Assembly (NCBI RefSeq): GCF_028288225.1 | Contig: NZ_JAQBOC010000022.1 | Coordinates: 62,001 to 126,000 of the forward strand | Origin: Mucilaginibacter sp. | Lineage (GTDB): Bacteria; Bacteroidota; Bacteroidia; Sphingobacteriales; Sphingobacteriaceae | Direction: 5' to 3' | DNA length: 64,000 nucleotides | Part shown: in pieces, positions 53,020 to 62,660 of the stretch | Position numbering within the stretch: the stretch's first letter is position 1 | Layout: each line of letters opens with the position of its first letter | The notes under the pieces: model-generated | Databases searched by the model: none | What the model saw: the letters and a program-made list of their open reading frames with translations, nothing else | Told to the model about the DNA's origin: nothing | Position numbers and translations under genes: made by a program

Positions 53020-53928
53020 ATGATATCCGTTATTATACCTTGTTATAATTGCGCCAGCTTCATAAATCGCGCTGTTGATAGTGTTTTAAGGCAAACTTAT
53101 CAAAATATTGAGATTATTTTGGTTAATAATAACTCAACAGATGATACATTGTCCTTGTTGAAAGATTATGAGCTTGCTTATCCGGATAAAATATACGTTT
53201 ATAACGAAACTAAGAAAGGTGCACCTGCAGCCCGTAATTACGGTTTAAGTAAAGCAAAAGGAGAATGGATCCAATTTTTGGATGCAGATGATGAACTACT
53301 ACCAAATAAACTACAAAAACAATATGATATAACAAGAATTAACAGCGCAGATGTAATTGCCGGTGATTGTTTGCTTAAGTATGATATAAATGGAAAAATT
53401 ACCGACATCATCAGGTATGTAGAAAAGAATGTTTGGAAAGGACTAATTACATCAAATCTTGGTATTACAAGTTCAAATCTATGGCAAAAAAAAAAGTTGT
53501 TTAAAGTTGATGGTTGGGACGAAGCACTCACCTCATCGCAAGAATATGATTTGCTTTTTCGGCTTTTAAAAAACAATGCACAAATAGTACGTGATGATTC
53601 AATTAACACTATTGTCCATTTTTCGGGGAATTCAATTTCTAAAAGCAAGAACAAAGAAAAAATGATGAAAATACTTGATAATCGGATCGTTTTAAGATTA
53701 GATATCAGGGATTATTTGAAATCGTCAGGGCTACTGACCAATGAGCTGGCACAGGTAATTGACACATACATTTATACTGAAATAATGAGGTACTATCATA
53801 GTATGCCTGATTATGCAAAAGAACTTTTAAAAAAACACCCTCTCAAGGTAAAAATCCAACACATTTTAAAGCTAAGAAGCAAATTATTGTTTACTTCATT
53901 GCGTGCCTTTAAGAGTTCTTTCTTTTAG
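53020..53928 (+). CDS. Family-2 glycosyltransferase
   Basis: The 302-residue GT-A enzyme opens with MISVIIPCYNCASFINRAVDSVL and has the nucleotide-sugar DXD-type motif in FLDADDE (residues about 87-93), then a typical YDLLFRLLK region. No membrane anchor is visible. It begins 26 bases after the flippase gene. The sugar it transfers is not evident. Confidence 0.9.
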   Translation: MISVIIPCYNCASFINRAVDSVLRQTYQNIEIILVNNNSTDDTLSLLKDYELAYPDKIYVYNETKKGAPAARNYGLSKAKGEWIQFLDADDELLPNKLQKQYDITRINSADVIAGDCLLKYDINGKITDIIRYVEKNVWKGLITSNLGITSSNLWQKKKLFKVDGWDEALTSSQEYDLLFRLLKNNAQIVRDDSINTIVHFSGNSISKSKNKEKMMKILDNRIVLRLDIRDYLKSSGLLTNELAQVIDTYIYTEIMRYYHSMPDYAKELLKKHPLKVKIQHILKLRSKLLFTSLRAFKSSFF

Positions 53929-53966
53929 CCAACGTTATTATTTATATAATAAATCTCCTCTTTAAT

Positions 53967-54860
53967 ATGAATCAAAAATTTGTTTCCATAATTATTCCGA
54001 CTTATAAAGATTGGGATAGATTATCATTATGTCTGAATTCCTTAAATGAGCAAAGTTATAACCAGGATTTATTTGAAATCGTAGTTGTAAATAATTATAC
54101 GGCTGATAAAGTTCCCAAAGAATATTTTATACCCTGCAACTGTAAAGTGATTACTGAGGAAAAACCCGGATCTTATGCAGCTCGTAATACTGGCATAGCT
54201 ATGTCATCTGGTTCAATTATAGGCTTTACAGATTCAGATTGCATTGCCGACAGGGACTGGATAACTAATGCGGTTAGTTTCCTTGAAAACAATAATGATT
54301 GCGACAGAATTGCAGGAAGGATTAATTTATTTTATCATTCAAAAAAACTTACTGAAGCTGAATTATACGAAAAAATTTATGCTTTCAATCAGGATATATA
54401 TGTAAATGAGGATGGAACAGGTGTTACCGGCAATATGTTTAGTTATAAACATGTATTTGATAGTATAGGCTTATTTAAAGAAGACCTATTATCTGGTGGA
54501 GATTATGAATGGTCTATCAGGGCAAGAGATGCCGGTTACAAAATTAAATATGCAGAAAACGCAATAATTAATCACCCGGCAAGGCATAATATAAGTGAGC
54601 TGATAACTAAAGCCAAAAGGGTAGGCGGGGGCCAGGCGGGTTTTGGAAAGTCACCAAATAAAAACAGATTTAAATCAATCGTGAAGTTTCTTTATGACCT
54701 GCGCCCGCCAATTAAAAGTATTGGACTAATTTCTAAAAAAGGGAAAGATCTTCGAATAACTGAAAAATTACTTGTGTTTTATATCCGGTATTATTTATCA
54801 ATTATTACTGCACGTGAAAAGTTCATGGTAAACTTAGGCAGGTCTGCACAGCGTCGTTAG
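53967..54860 (+). CDS. Family-2 glycosyltransferase
   Basis: The 297-residue GT-A enzyme begins FVSIIIPTYKDWDRLSLCLNSL and has GFTDSDC (residues about 84-90) as its DXD-like motif, followed by GGDYEWSIRARDAGYKIKYAENA, characteristic of this family. It starts 38 bases after the other GT2 gene. The specific sugar is unknown. It lies just before UDP-glucose dehydrogenase, so it may transfer glucuronate, but that is inference. Confidence 0.9.
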   Translation: MNQKFVSIIIPTYKDWDRLSLCLNSLNEQSYNQDLFEIVVVNNYTADKVPKEYFIPCNCKVITEEKPGSYAARNTGIAMSSGSIIGFTDSDCIADRDWITNAVSFLENNNDCDRIAGRINLFYHSKKLTEAELYEKIYAFNQDIYVNEDGTGVTGNMFSYKHVFDSIGLFKEDLLSGGDYEWSIRARDAGYKIKYAENAIINHPARHNISELITKAKRVGGGQAGFGKSPNKNRFKSIVKFLYDLRPPIKSIGLISKKGKDLRITEKLLVFYIRYYLSIITAREKFMVNLGRSAQRR

Positions 54861-54932
54861 ATTCGTATTTGCCATTCCAGCTTTTTCCTAAAATATTTCA
54901 AAAATCAATTTATTCAATTTAATTAACAGCTT

Positions 54933-56264
54933 ATGAAAATTGCTATTATCGGAACAGGCTATGTAGGCCTTGTAACAGGAATATGTTTATCAGAAACCGG
55001 AAACAATGTTACCTGTGTTGACATTAATAAACAAAAGGTAAAAATGATGCAACAGGGACAGCTACCCATCTATGAACCAGGCCTTGAACCACTTCTTCAT
55101 CGCAACATAATTCAGGAACGAATACTTTTTACCGATGATTTAGCAAGTGCAATTGAAGATGCAAAAGTGATATTTTTAGCGCTGCCAACACCTCCGGGAG
55201 AAAATGGATCTGCTGATTTAAGTTATGTACTCGGAGCAGCTAAGGATATTGCAAAATTAATAACATCATATAAAGTTGTGGTTACCAAATCAACAGTTCC
55301 TGTTGGTACTGCCGAGAAAGTTAAGGCAATATTTGAGCAATATACAGACGTAGAAGTGGCTGTGGTATCTAACCCTGAATTTTTAAGAGAGGGTGTTGCA
55401 GTTGAAGATTTCATGAAACCAGATCGTGTTGTTATTGGTACTACTGATGAAAAAGCCCGTAAAATAATGACTGAACTTTACGCCCCGTATGTTCGCCAGG
55501 GAAACCCAATAATTTTCATGGATGAAAAATCATCCGAATTAACAAAATATGCTGCAAACTCGTTTTTGGCAACAAAAATTTCATTTATGAATGAAATTGC
55601 CAATTTATGTGAATTGGTTGGGGCTGATGTTGATATGGTAAGACTTGGCATAGGCTCTGACGAACGTATTGGTAAAAGATTTTTATTTCCGGGTATAGGT
55701 TATGGAGGAAGCTGTTTCCCAAAAGATGTTAAAGCCCTGGCAAAATCAGCGGAAGATAACCAATATGATTTTAAGATACTTAACTCAGTTATGGAGGTAA
55801 ATGCTATTCAGAAAAAGATACTGATAGATAAGGTTAAAAAGTATTATGGAGGCAATTTAAAAGGTAGGCAATTTGCGATATGGGGTCTTGCATTTAAACC
55901 GGAGACTGATGATATACGTGAAGCCCCCGCTTTATATATTATAGATGAATTGCTTAAAGAAGGGGCTAATATAGTAGCTTATGATCCGGAGGCTATGAAT
56001 AATGTTATGTACATGATTGGAGATAAGATTAGTTATGCAAATGACCATTATGAAGCACTAACCGGAGCAGATGCTCTTCTAATACTTACAGAATGGAGCG
56101 CTTTCCGCAACCCGGATTTCGATTTGGTGGAAACATTATTAAAAAACAAAGTAATTTTTGACGGGCGAAATTTATATGATCTTGCCAGAATGATAGATAA
56201 AGGCTTTTACTATAACAGTATTGGAAGGCAGGCAATCGGGAAAACTTTACAAGAGGTTATTTAA
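54933..56264 (+). CDS. ugd: UDP-glucose 6-dehydrogenase
   Basis: It oxidises UDP-glucose to UDP-glucuronate with NAD, supplying an acidic sugar donor for the polymer. The 443-residue protein has the Rossmann motif IGTGYVGLVTGICLSETG at its start, TPPGENGSADLSYV, and the catalytic Cys in YGGSCFPKDVKAL. The length is normal. It closes the first polysaccharide transcription unit, since a strong hairpin lies 39 bases after its stop. The enzyme could alternatively oxidise another UDP-sugar, but the sequence fits the glucose enzyme well. Confidence 0.95.
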   Translation: MKIAIIGTGYVGLVTGICLSETGNNVTCVDINKQKVKMMQQGQLPIYEPGLEPLLHRNIIQERILFTDDLASAIEDAKVIFLALPTPPGENGSADLSYVLGAAKDIAKLITSYKVVVTKSTVPVGTAEKVKAIFEQYTDVEVAVVSNPEFLREGVAVEDFMKPDRVVIGTTDEKARKIMTELYAPYVRQGNPIIFMDEKSSELTKYAANSFLATKISFMNEIANLCELVGADVDMVRLGIGSDERIGKRFLFPGIGYGGSCFPKDVKALAKSAEDNQYDFKILNSVMEVNAIQKKILIDKVKKYYGGNLKGRQFAIWGLAFKPETDDIREAPALYIIDELLKEGANIVAYDPEAMNNVMYMIGDKISYANDHYEALTGADALLILTEWSAFRNPDFDLVETLLKNKVIFDGRNLYDLARMIDKGFYYNSIGRQAIGKTLQEVI

Positions 56265-56302
56265 ATTACAGTTAATCATACTCATAAGCCTGTTTAAAAT
56301 GA

Positions 56303-56343
56303 ATTAGCCAAAGCCTTTAAATGAAGCTTTGGCTAATGCTTTT
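56303..56343 (+). terminator. Terminator-like hairpin after ugd; rest of the gap holds no gene
   Basis: ATTAGCCAAAGC (56303-56314) and GCTTTGGCTAAT (56326-56337) form a perfect 12-bp stem with an 11-base loop, followed by GCTTTTA. It ends the upstream unit. The remaining AT-rich sequence to 56602 probably contains the promoter of the second unit, but I see no definite -7 box. Confidence 0.75.
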
Positions 56344-56602
56344 ATCGGCCAGCACACAATTTCACAGTTTTATACATATTCTTTTCATTGAATTGATTAA
56401 GTAAATTTTAACTAATACAAATTGTATTATTGTTAAACATTTACCAAAATAGTTGATATAATTATCTATTAATGCTGCGGATTTTACCATTTTAATTAAA
56501 TGGTAAATCATCGATGTTTTTGATATAGGTTAATTATTTATGTTTTTTTTTAAGCATTAATATTAATTCTTCAATTAAGTATTAACAATAAAAAGAATCA
56601 AG

Positions 56603-57976
56603 ATGAAAACGCGCTTCCTATATTTGATCTATTTTATAATGTCAATTACTGATATTGTAATTGTTAACTTATCATATCTTGGTGTCAATAATTTTTTTGC
56701 GCTTAAGGCAAACGGTGATATCAGTTCAATGATGGTAGCTAATTATATTTGGATACTTGCGGCCATGTTTTTTCGACTTTACACCTACAATTCTGCCTAT
56801 AAATTGGACAACATTTATCGGTTAACAATTAAAAGCTTTATTTTATTTACCTTTTTATTTTTCTCGTACGTAGTTTTATCTAAAAGTGCCCAATTTTCTT
56901 TTGGCATGTTAGTGCTGTTCTACTCATTTGTGTTTACAGGTTTAATGCTTGCCAGATTAGTTGGGTCTGCCGTAGAAAAAAGTCTTAAGAAGCATTTTAA
57001 AATTACCAGGTCGGTAGCAGTTATTGGCTTAAATTCAATGGGATTGCGTTTGGCTGGTTTTTTTCAGGATAGTAACAATCATTTTGCCTTTGAAGGTTTT
57101 TTAAATCAGGAAGAAAATTCTTTTTTAGATAGTTCTGGTCAAATTTTACCCGTTATCAGGAAGCAAATTACCACTGCTGCAAATGCCGGTATAAGAGATG
57201 TTTATGTAACCCTATCGCCGGAAAGAATAACAGAATATAATCAGTTACAAAAGGAAGCAGAAAAACATTGTCTGCGTTTAAAATTAGTTCCTTATTTATC
57301 TAACTCTACTACGAATAATCTAAAGATTAGCTATATAGGTGACATTGCAGTGTTAAGTAACCGGAATGAACCCTTAGAAGAGATAGAAAATAGGTTTAAA
57401 AAACGAATTTTCGATATCGTATTTAGTTCACTTGTTATCATATTCATATTAAGCTGGCTTTATCCAATTATCGGTTTACTGATAAAGCTGCAAAGTCCGG
57501 GTCCGGTTTTATTTAAACAATTAAGAAGTGGTAAGGACAATCAATCATTTTTATGCTACAAATTTAGAAGCATGAAAGTAAATAATGACGGAGAAAAACA
57601 AGCTACTAAAGATGATAGCCGGATAACTAAAATCGGAAGCTTTTTGCGGAAGACCAGCCTTGATGAATTACCACAGTTTTTCAACGTCCTTATGGGCGAT
57701 ATGAGTGTCATTGGACCCCGTCCGCACCCATTAAACATGACCAAAGAATATAGTCAGATCATTAATCAATATATGGTACGTCAGTTCTTAAAATCAGGAA
57801 TTACCGGATGGGCACAGGTAAATGGTTTTAGAGGAGAAACAAAGGACCCGATTTTAATGCAAAAAAGGGTTGAACACGATATATGGTACCTGGAAAACTG
57901 GTCAATGTGGGTGGATTTAAAGATAATTTACAAAACCATTTATAATATTCTAAAAGGAGAAGAGAACGCATATTAA
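56603..57976 (+). CDS. Undecaprenyl-phosphate sugar phosphotransferase (WcaJ/PssY-like priming enzyme)
   Basis: The 457-residue membrane protein has four N-terminal hydrophobic segments, a CoA-binding-like middle domain ([19 protein letters not shown]), a fifth hydrophobic segment near 270-292, and a C-terminal bacterial sugar transferase domain ([58 protein letters not shown]). It starts repeat-unit assembly by moving a sugar-phosphate, probably glucose-1-phosphate, onto undecaprenyl phosphate. It begins the second transcription unit, downstream of the terminator. Confidence 0.93.
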   Translation: MKTRFLYLIYFIMSITDIVIVNLSYLGVNNFFALKANGDISSMMVANYIWILAAMFFRLYTYNSAYKLDNIYRLTIKSFILFTFLFFSYVVLSKSAQFSFGMLVLFYSFVFTGLMLARLVGSAVEKSLKKHFKITRSVAVIGLNSMGLRLAGFFQDSNNHFAFEGFLNQEENSFLDSSGQILPVIRKQITTAANAGIRDVYVTLSPERITEYNQLQKEAEKHCLRLKLVPYLSNSTTNNLKISYIGDIAVLSNRNEPLEEIENRFKKRIFDIVFSSLVIIFILSWLYPIIGLLIKLQSPGPVLFKQLRSGKDNQSFLCYKFRSMKVNNDGEKQATKDDSRITKIGSFLRKTSLDELPQFFNVLMGDMSVIGPRPHPLNMTKEYSQIINQYMVRQFLKSGITGWAQVNGFRGETKDPILMQKRVEHDIWYLENWSMWVDLKIIYKTIYNILKGEENAY

Positions 57977-58006
57977 ACTTAATTATCGACACTTAACCGT
58001 AAAAAT

Positions 58007-59014
58007 ATGTTAATAGATAAGCTAAATAATATACAATCCTCGAATAATAAACCTAACATACTTGTTATTGGCGATTTGATGCTGGATCATTATATATGGG
58101 GTAACGCCACCAGGCTATCACCGGAAGCACCAGTTCCAATTGTTGACATCAAAGAAGAGTCTACCACTTTGGGGGGCGCTGCAAATGTGGTCAAAAATTT
58201 AGTATCCTTAGGCGCAAATGTAACAGTAGCCGGTGTAACCGGGAATGATAACATGGGTAAGCAGCTTATTGGCTTACTTGATAATGAAGGTGTTAATACT
58301 GATACTATCATTAAGGACAATAATAGAACAACGACAGTTAAGACACGTGTTTTAGTGGGTAACCACCAATTAGTAAGATTGGATAGGGAAATTACCACCA
58401 CTTTATTGAGAACATTAGAAAATGATTTGATTAAGAAAGTAAGTTCTTGTATTGCTAATGCCGACTTGGTTGTTTTATCCGATTATAATAAAGGCTTATT
58501 TTCTTCTGCTTTAACACAGCGTATTATCAAAATTGCCAATTTAAATAATAAAAGGGTAATTATTGATCCTAAAGGACTTGATTATAAAAAGTATAAAGGC
58601 GCGTTTATTATTAAGCCAAACAGAAAAGAGCTTGCCGAAGCTTCTAAATCTGAAAACATAAATTCAATTGCTACTTTAAAAGAAGCGGCAAGTATACTTT
58701 TCAAACAAACAGGTGTACCATACCTGGTAGTAACACTTTCAGAGCAAGGTATGGTAATTTTAAGCAAGCACAATCATACTGAATTACCCGTAAAAGCTAC
58801 AGAAGTATTTGACGTTACCGGAGCAGGCGATACTGTTTTGGCCACTATAGCTTATTTTTTGTCTCAGGGTTTAAATCTTGAAGAGTCTTGTGAACTTGCA
58901 AATCATGCTGCAGCCATTGTAATACGCCATCTTGGTAGTGCTACTACAACAATAGAAGAAATAATTAAAGATATGGTTGATGATGAAAAACAAAGAGTGA
59001 ATTATATGTTTTAA
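58007..59014 (+). CDS. rfaE1: Heptose-7-phosphate kinase (RfaE domain I)
   Basis: The 335-residue PfkB/ribokinase-family protein matches the kinase domain of HldE: NILVIGDLMLDHYIWGNATRLSPEAPVPIV at the start, GGAANVVKNL, and the catalytic FDVTGAGDTVLA near residue 265. It phosphorylates D-glycero-D-manno-heptose-7-phosphate at C1. Here the kinase and adenylyltransferase are separate genes. It begins 30 bases after the priming transferase gene and is followed by the isomerase and adenylyltransferase genes, so the three form an ADP-heptose module. Confidence 0.92.
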   Translation: MLIDKLNNIQSSNNKPNILVIGDLMLDHYIWGNATRLSPEAPVPIVDIKEESTTLGGAANVVKNLVSLGANVTVAGVTGNDNMGKQLIGLLDNEGVNTDTIIKDNNRTTTVKTRVLVGNHQLVRLDREITTTLLRTLENDLIKKVSSCIANADLVVLSDYNKGLFSSALTQRIIKIANLNNKRVIIDPKGLDYKKYKGAFIIKPNRKELAEASKSENINSIATLKEAASILFKQTGVPYLVVTLSEQGMVILSKHNHTELPVKATEVFDVTGAGDTVLATIAYFLSQGLNLEESCELANHAAAIVIRHLGSATTTIEEIIKDMVDDEKQRVNYMF

Positions 59015-59066
59015 AAAAAACATAGACTTATAATTATCTAATAATAACGATTTACCTTATCTCAAA

Positions 59067-59621
59067 ATGGTTTTCGAAGAACTTAATGATCATTACAACA
59101 TTATAAAAAAAGTAATTGATACGCTTACTCCACATATTGAATCAGGTTGTTTATTGATGAGTAATACTATTAAAGAGGGAAATACGGTTTTTCTTGCTGG
59201 TAATGGAGGAAGTGCAGCTGATGCACAGCACATAGCAGCAGAATTAACAGGGCGTTTTGTGAAAGAACGAAAACCACTGCCTGGTATTGCCCTAACTACT
59301 GATACATCAGCTCTAACTGCTATTGCCAATGATTATGGTTATGAATATGCATTTTCGAGGCAATTAGAAGCACTTGCAAAGCATGGGGACCTGTTCATAG
59401 GTATATCTACAAGTGGCAATAGTCCGGGAATATTGAAAGCCTTTGAAACCGCTAAAAAATTAAATTGTAAAACGTTAGGCTTTTCCGGGCGGGACGGAGG
59501 AAAAATGAACGGTATTTGTGATTTAAATATTATTGTACCATCAGATATAACTGCGCGTATTCAAGAGATCCACATTCTTATTGGCCACATCTTCTGTAAG
59601 GCAGTGGATGACTTGTTTTAA
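59067..59621 (+). CDS. gmhA: Sedoheptulose-7-phosphate isomerase
   Basis: The 184-residue SIS-domain protein has FLAGNGGSAADAQHIAAELTGRF and GISTSGNSPGILKAFETAK, hallmarks of GmhA, which converts sedoheptulose-7-phosphate to D-glycero-D-manno-heptose-7-phosphate, the first step of heptose donor synthesis. The length is typical. It lies between the kinase and adenylyltransferase genes. Confidence 0.95.
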   Translation: MVFEELNDHYNIIKKVIDTLTPHIESGCLLMSNTIKEGNTVFLAGNGGSAADAQHIAAELTGRFVKERKPLPGIALTTDTSALTAIANDYGYEYAFSRQLEALAKHGDLFIGISTSGNSPGILKAFETAKKLNCKTLGFSGRDGGKMNGICDLNIIVPSDITARIQEIHILIGHIFCKAVDDLF

Positions 59622-59638
59622 TAATAAACCAGCAAACA

Positions 59639-60142
59639 ATGAGAGTTGAAATTGAAAAGTTAATTAAAGATAAAATAATTGATCAAAGGAATATTAAAAA
59701 CCAAATACTTATTTGGAGAAGTAATGGAAATAAAGTGACTTTTACTAATGGCGTGTTTGATCTGTTGCATATTGGGCATATAACTTACTTAGCTAAAGCT
59801 GCGGAGCTTGGAGATAAACTCATTATAGGTTTAAATTCAGATAGCTCTGTTAGACGCTTAAAAGGGAGAAACCGACCAATTAATGATCAAAACAGTCGGG
59901 CAACTTTATTGGCTGCTTTGTTTTTTGTTGATGGAGTAGTAATATTTGAAGAGGACACTCCCCTTAATTTAATAAGTTCTGTTTTGCCGGATATTCTTGT
60001 TAAGGGCGCCGATTATTCTCCGTCAGATATTGTGGGTTCGAGCGAAGTATTAGCTAATGGCGGTGAAGTTAAAACTATAAATTTTATTGAAGGGTGCTCA
60101 TCCACATCCATAATTGAGAAGATAAAGAAATTGTCGCTTTGA
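59639..60142 (+). CDS. rfaE2: Heptose 1-phosphate adenylyltransferase (RfaE domain II)
   Basis: The 167-residue nucleotidyltransferase has the HxGH motif in FTNGVFDLLHIGHITYL, then NSDSSVRRLKGRNRPINDQNSRA and LVKGADYS, as in the adenylyltransferase half of HldE. It makes ADP-D-glycero-beta-D-manno-heptose. It begins 17 bases after gmhA. Neither a bisphosphate phosphatase (GmhB) nor the ADP-heptose 6-epimerase (HldD) is present nearby. Confidence 0.93.
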   Translation: MRVEIEKLIKDKIIDQRNIKNQILIWRSNGNKVTFTNGVFDLLHIGHITYLAKAAELGDKLIIGLNSDSSVRRLKGRNRPINDQNSRATLLAALFFVDGVVIFEEDTPLNLISSVLPDILVKGADYSPSDIVGSSEVLANGGEVKTINFIEGCSSTSIIEKIKKLSL

Positions 60143-60396
60143 AAAAATATTAGCTACCCAAATCTATTTTATCATTTTGCGATTTAACCACATTTATATA
60201 CTCATAAAGTTTGATAAATTTTTTGAATTTTTCAAAATCATTTTAGGGCCCACATTGATATAAAACAATAAATTTTAAGAATGAATATTATGATTTAGAA
60301 GTACGGCCATTAGATGTAAACTTAAGCCATAGTGCTTTATCACATCGCTTGCAAGACCATTAATTAATATCACCCCAATATTAAAGTATAATTATA

Positions 60397-61539
60397 ATGG
60401 AAGAAATACAATATAGATTTTATCCAAATATATCTCCTAAAACGGTAAGAAGAATAAAACTAATTGATAAGTTCCTTTATTTTTTCAAAAGAAATCAAAA
60501 AGAAACTTTAAATGCTCAGCCTTTCAACGAAATAACCGTTACCCAATTTGCACATATTGGTGATATGGTATTGATGTTACCGGCAATAAAGGCATTAAAG
60601 AGCATTGCAAATTATAAGATTAGTTTATTGGTAAGCAGCCAAAATTATACAATTGCAAGTAAATTGAGCTTTATTGATTCTGTAATTATTGCAGATGCTC
60701 CTTATTTTTCAAGGGGTAAAAAGGTTTCATATCTGAAGTATATCTTTCAATTGATGGAAATAACAACAGACTTAATTTATGATGTCAGGGGCGATTTGAG
60801 GAATAATTTTTTTATCAAGTTTTTTATCCGGAAGAAATTGTTTGTTGGATATAATGTTGGAGGAGGAGGGGCGCTTCTGGATGTAGTATTACCATTTAAA
60901 AATGGAGATCATGTTGCCAATTTGTTTGCGCCGCTTTTTAAATACCTAAGTTTTCCGGAAATAAATGTAGCTGATTATTGGAATGAAGAGGATATGCCTT
61001 TTGACGAAATAACCAACCTGGTTTTTCCGGCGGAGTTTTTGGTTGTTCACTTAGGAACCGGAGCTCAGGCCCGTAAATGGCCGGTAGAAAATTTTATTAC
61101 AACAATTGAATTAATTTCCGGAGAAATTCCTGTTTATGTAATTGGGGTTTCTGAGGATCTTTCACCAGAACAAATGGAAATAATTTCTGTAATGCCAAAT
61201 GTGATTAATTGTATAGGGAAATATTCGATATTGCAATCTATCTATATTATCAAGAAAAGTACGATGTTTTTAGGGCTGGATTCTGGCTTTTCACATATAG
61301 CATCTTTGCTCAAAAGGAAAATTATTGTATTATTTAGCGGAACTGTAAATAAAGATGTTTGGAAACCGATTAGTTTTTATAAAGATCAGGTGATATTATT
61401 AAATCAAAAAGTTGAATGCGATTTGGTTACAGGTTGTGGTAAGCTAATATGTAAGGATAATATATGTATGAAACAAATTACACCTCATAAGGTAGTTGAG
61501 GAGATTAAAAAAAACTTAAGTGAAAGATGCTTTAACTAG
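60397..61539 (+). CDS. Family-9 glycosyltransferase (heptosyltransferase-like)
   Basis: The 380-residue GT-B enzyme has the GT9 N-terminal motif QFAHIGDMVLMLPAIKALKSI, the HLGTGAQARKWPVENF acceptor/donor segment, and LGLDSGFSHIASLLK near the end. Known members transfer heptose from ADP-heptose. Its position after three ADP-heptose synthesis genes supports the same role in this cluster. It has a Cys-rich C-terminal region (CDLVTGCGKLICKDNICM), typical of some GT9 proteins. The 254-base gap before it has no gene that I can support. Confidence 0.9.
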   Translation: MEEIQYRFYPNISPKTVRRIKLIDKFLYFFKRNQKETLNAQPFNEITVTQFAHIGDMVLMLPAIKALKSIANYKISLLVSSQNYTIASKLSFIDSVIIADAPYFSRGKKVSYLKYIFQLMEITTDLIYDVRGDLRNNFFIKFFIRKKLFVGYNVGGGGALLDVVLPFKNGDHVANLFAPLFKYLSFPEINVADYWNEEDMPFDEITNLVFPAEFLVVHLGTGAQARKWPVENFITTIELISGEIPVYVIGVSEDLSPEQMEIISVMPNVINCIGKYSILQSIYIIKKSTMFLGLDSGFSHIASLLKRKIIVLFSGTVNKDVWKPISFYKDQVILLNQKVECDLVTGCGKLICKDNICMKQITPHKVVEEIKKNLSERCFN

Positions 61540-61571
61540 TTAATCGGCTCTTAATAACGGATTAAAGGGGC

Positions 61572-61904
61572 TTAATTGGGATAATTGTCTTTATATGTTA
61601 TTGTACCTAACCTATTTATCAAACTATCTAACCGGCTATGATATTCACTAAGATTTAACTCAACCTTATTCATTGCCAATAATAGTGTCTCCAATTCAAT
61701 TTTAATGGTTTGATCCTTTGTAAGACCATCCAGTACGTGTAGCCTGCCTTGAAGATAGCTTATAAATTTAGGGTCATTAACTGATTTAAGTTCCTGTTTT
61801 AATCGTTCAATTTTAACTTTTTCGCTTTTAATCAAATTTAAAACCCTCACATTATTATAGCACCTAATGATATTTAAAGCTCGTTTTCTTTGTCTTGGGA
61901 TCAT
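61572..61904 (-). CDS. Small helical protein of unknown function
   Basis: The 110-residue frame begins MIPRQRKRALNIIRCYNNV and is Lys/Glu/Leu rich, with a likely coiled-coil region at about residues 20-85 (KVKIERLKQELKSVNDPKFISYLQGRLHVLDGL). No signal peptide, membrane segment or known family is evident. It is convergent with the GT9 gene, 32 bases from its stop. It could be a real small cytoplasmic protein. Codon use looks normal for the region. Confidence 0.55.
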   Translation of the reverse strand: MIPRQRKRALNIIRCYNNVRVLNLIKSEKVKIERLKQELKSVNDPKFISYLQGRLHVLDGLTKDQTIKIELETLLLAMNKVELNLSEYHSRLDSLINRLGTITYKDNYPN

Positions 61905-62430
61905 CTTAAATTTAAATAAACTAATTGAAAAAAAATATTTATTTAAAAGAATTGCGATTTTTTATGATTTAAAAATCCAACTATTCTCTTATTGTAATAC
62001 GTGGAAAATTATATAATAGTTACTAAAAAGGTACTTTTTGTTATGTATTCGATTGATTTTTTAAAGAAGTTATCCTGCTTTTAAAAATATAACTGTCACT
62101 TAAAGTTCAATCATAATTGACACAATCCATATATGACATTAATTCTATAAGGTTTACTTTTTAAATAGATCTGATAGAAAATATTGAAAAGTATAGGTTT
62201 ATTATGAATTAAATATGAATTTCACCGCCATTGCCATTTGCCTCACAAATTCTATCTCCAGGTGCTTTTGAAATTATCTATTCCATTATATTTGTTATAA
62301 TAGATACCCCAAGGAATGCTAATGGATAATTTTTAGCACATTAATTTTGGCACTCATTTAACATGAATGTAAGGCAATCCCCCAAAAGCGTCTTAATTAT
62401 TTCCTTATTAAGTTATAATCAATGTCGGTG

Positions 62431-62490
62431 TATTTATAAGAACGTTGGTCTATTTATAAGAATATTGGTTTATTTATAAGAACGTAGAAG
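62431..62490. repeat. Three tandem 20-bp repeats (TATTTATAAGAA core)
   Basis: Units start at 62431, 62451 and 62471 and share TATTTATAAGAA, with variable tails (CGTTGGTC, TATTGGTT, CGTAGAAG). Unit length is a constant 20 bp. The repeats lie in a 1104-base gap (61905-63008) that contains no gene I can support. The number of copies may vary between strains. Confidence 0.85.
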
Positions 62491-62530
62491 TTAAAACAAA
62501 ATTTGCCAAAAATAAAGCATGTATATAATG

Positions 62531-62550
62531 TTGTGAAATTAATGTGAAGT
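62531..62550. promoter_or_regulatory. TTGTGAAAT-type pair, matching the cluster's left-end motif
   Basis: TTGTGAAATTAATGTGAAGT at 62531-62550 is nearly identical to 32006-32024 (TTGTGAAAT-AATGTGAAAT). The two copies of TGTGAA are 11 bases apart here and 10 there. Two TTTCACAC words follow at 62602 and 62626. It may be a binding site for a regulator also acting at 31973-32096. Confidence 0.5.
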
Positions 62551-62601
62551 GTTGAGAACGTATAATTTTACTGATGTAACAAAATGTATTCGCAGCGCTT
62601 T

Positions 62602-62648
62602 TTTCACACGGGGTCTTTCAACTTATTTCACACTGATCTTTCAACTTA
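62602..62648. repeat. Tandem pair of 24/23-bp repeats
   Basis: Unit 1 (62602-62625) and unit 2 (62626-62648) both begin TTTCACAC and end TCTTTCAACTTA; the middle differs (GGGG against TGA). They adjoin the 20-bp tandem repeats and TGTGAAA pair in the same non-coding gap. Confidence 0.7.
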
Positions 62649-62660
62649 TTTAAAAAGAAT

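Noticed and set aside
62431..62648. Possible CRISPR array
   Set aside because: Repeat units are directly contiguous with no spacers of constant size, and there are no cas genes in the window.
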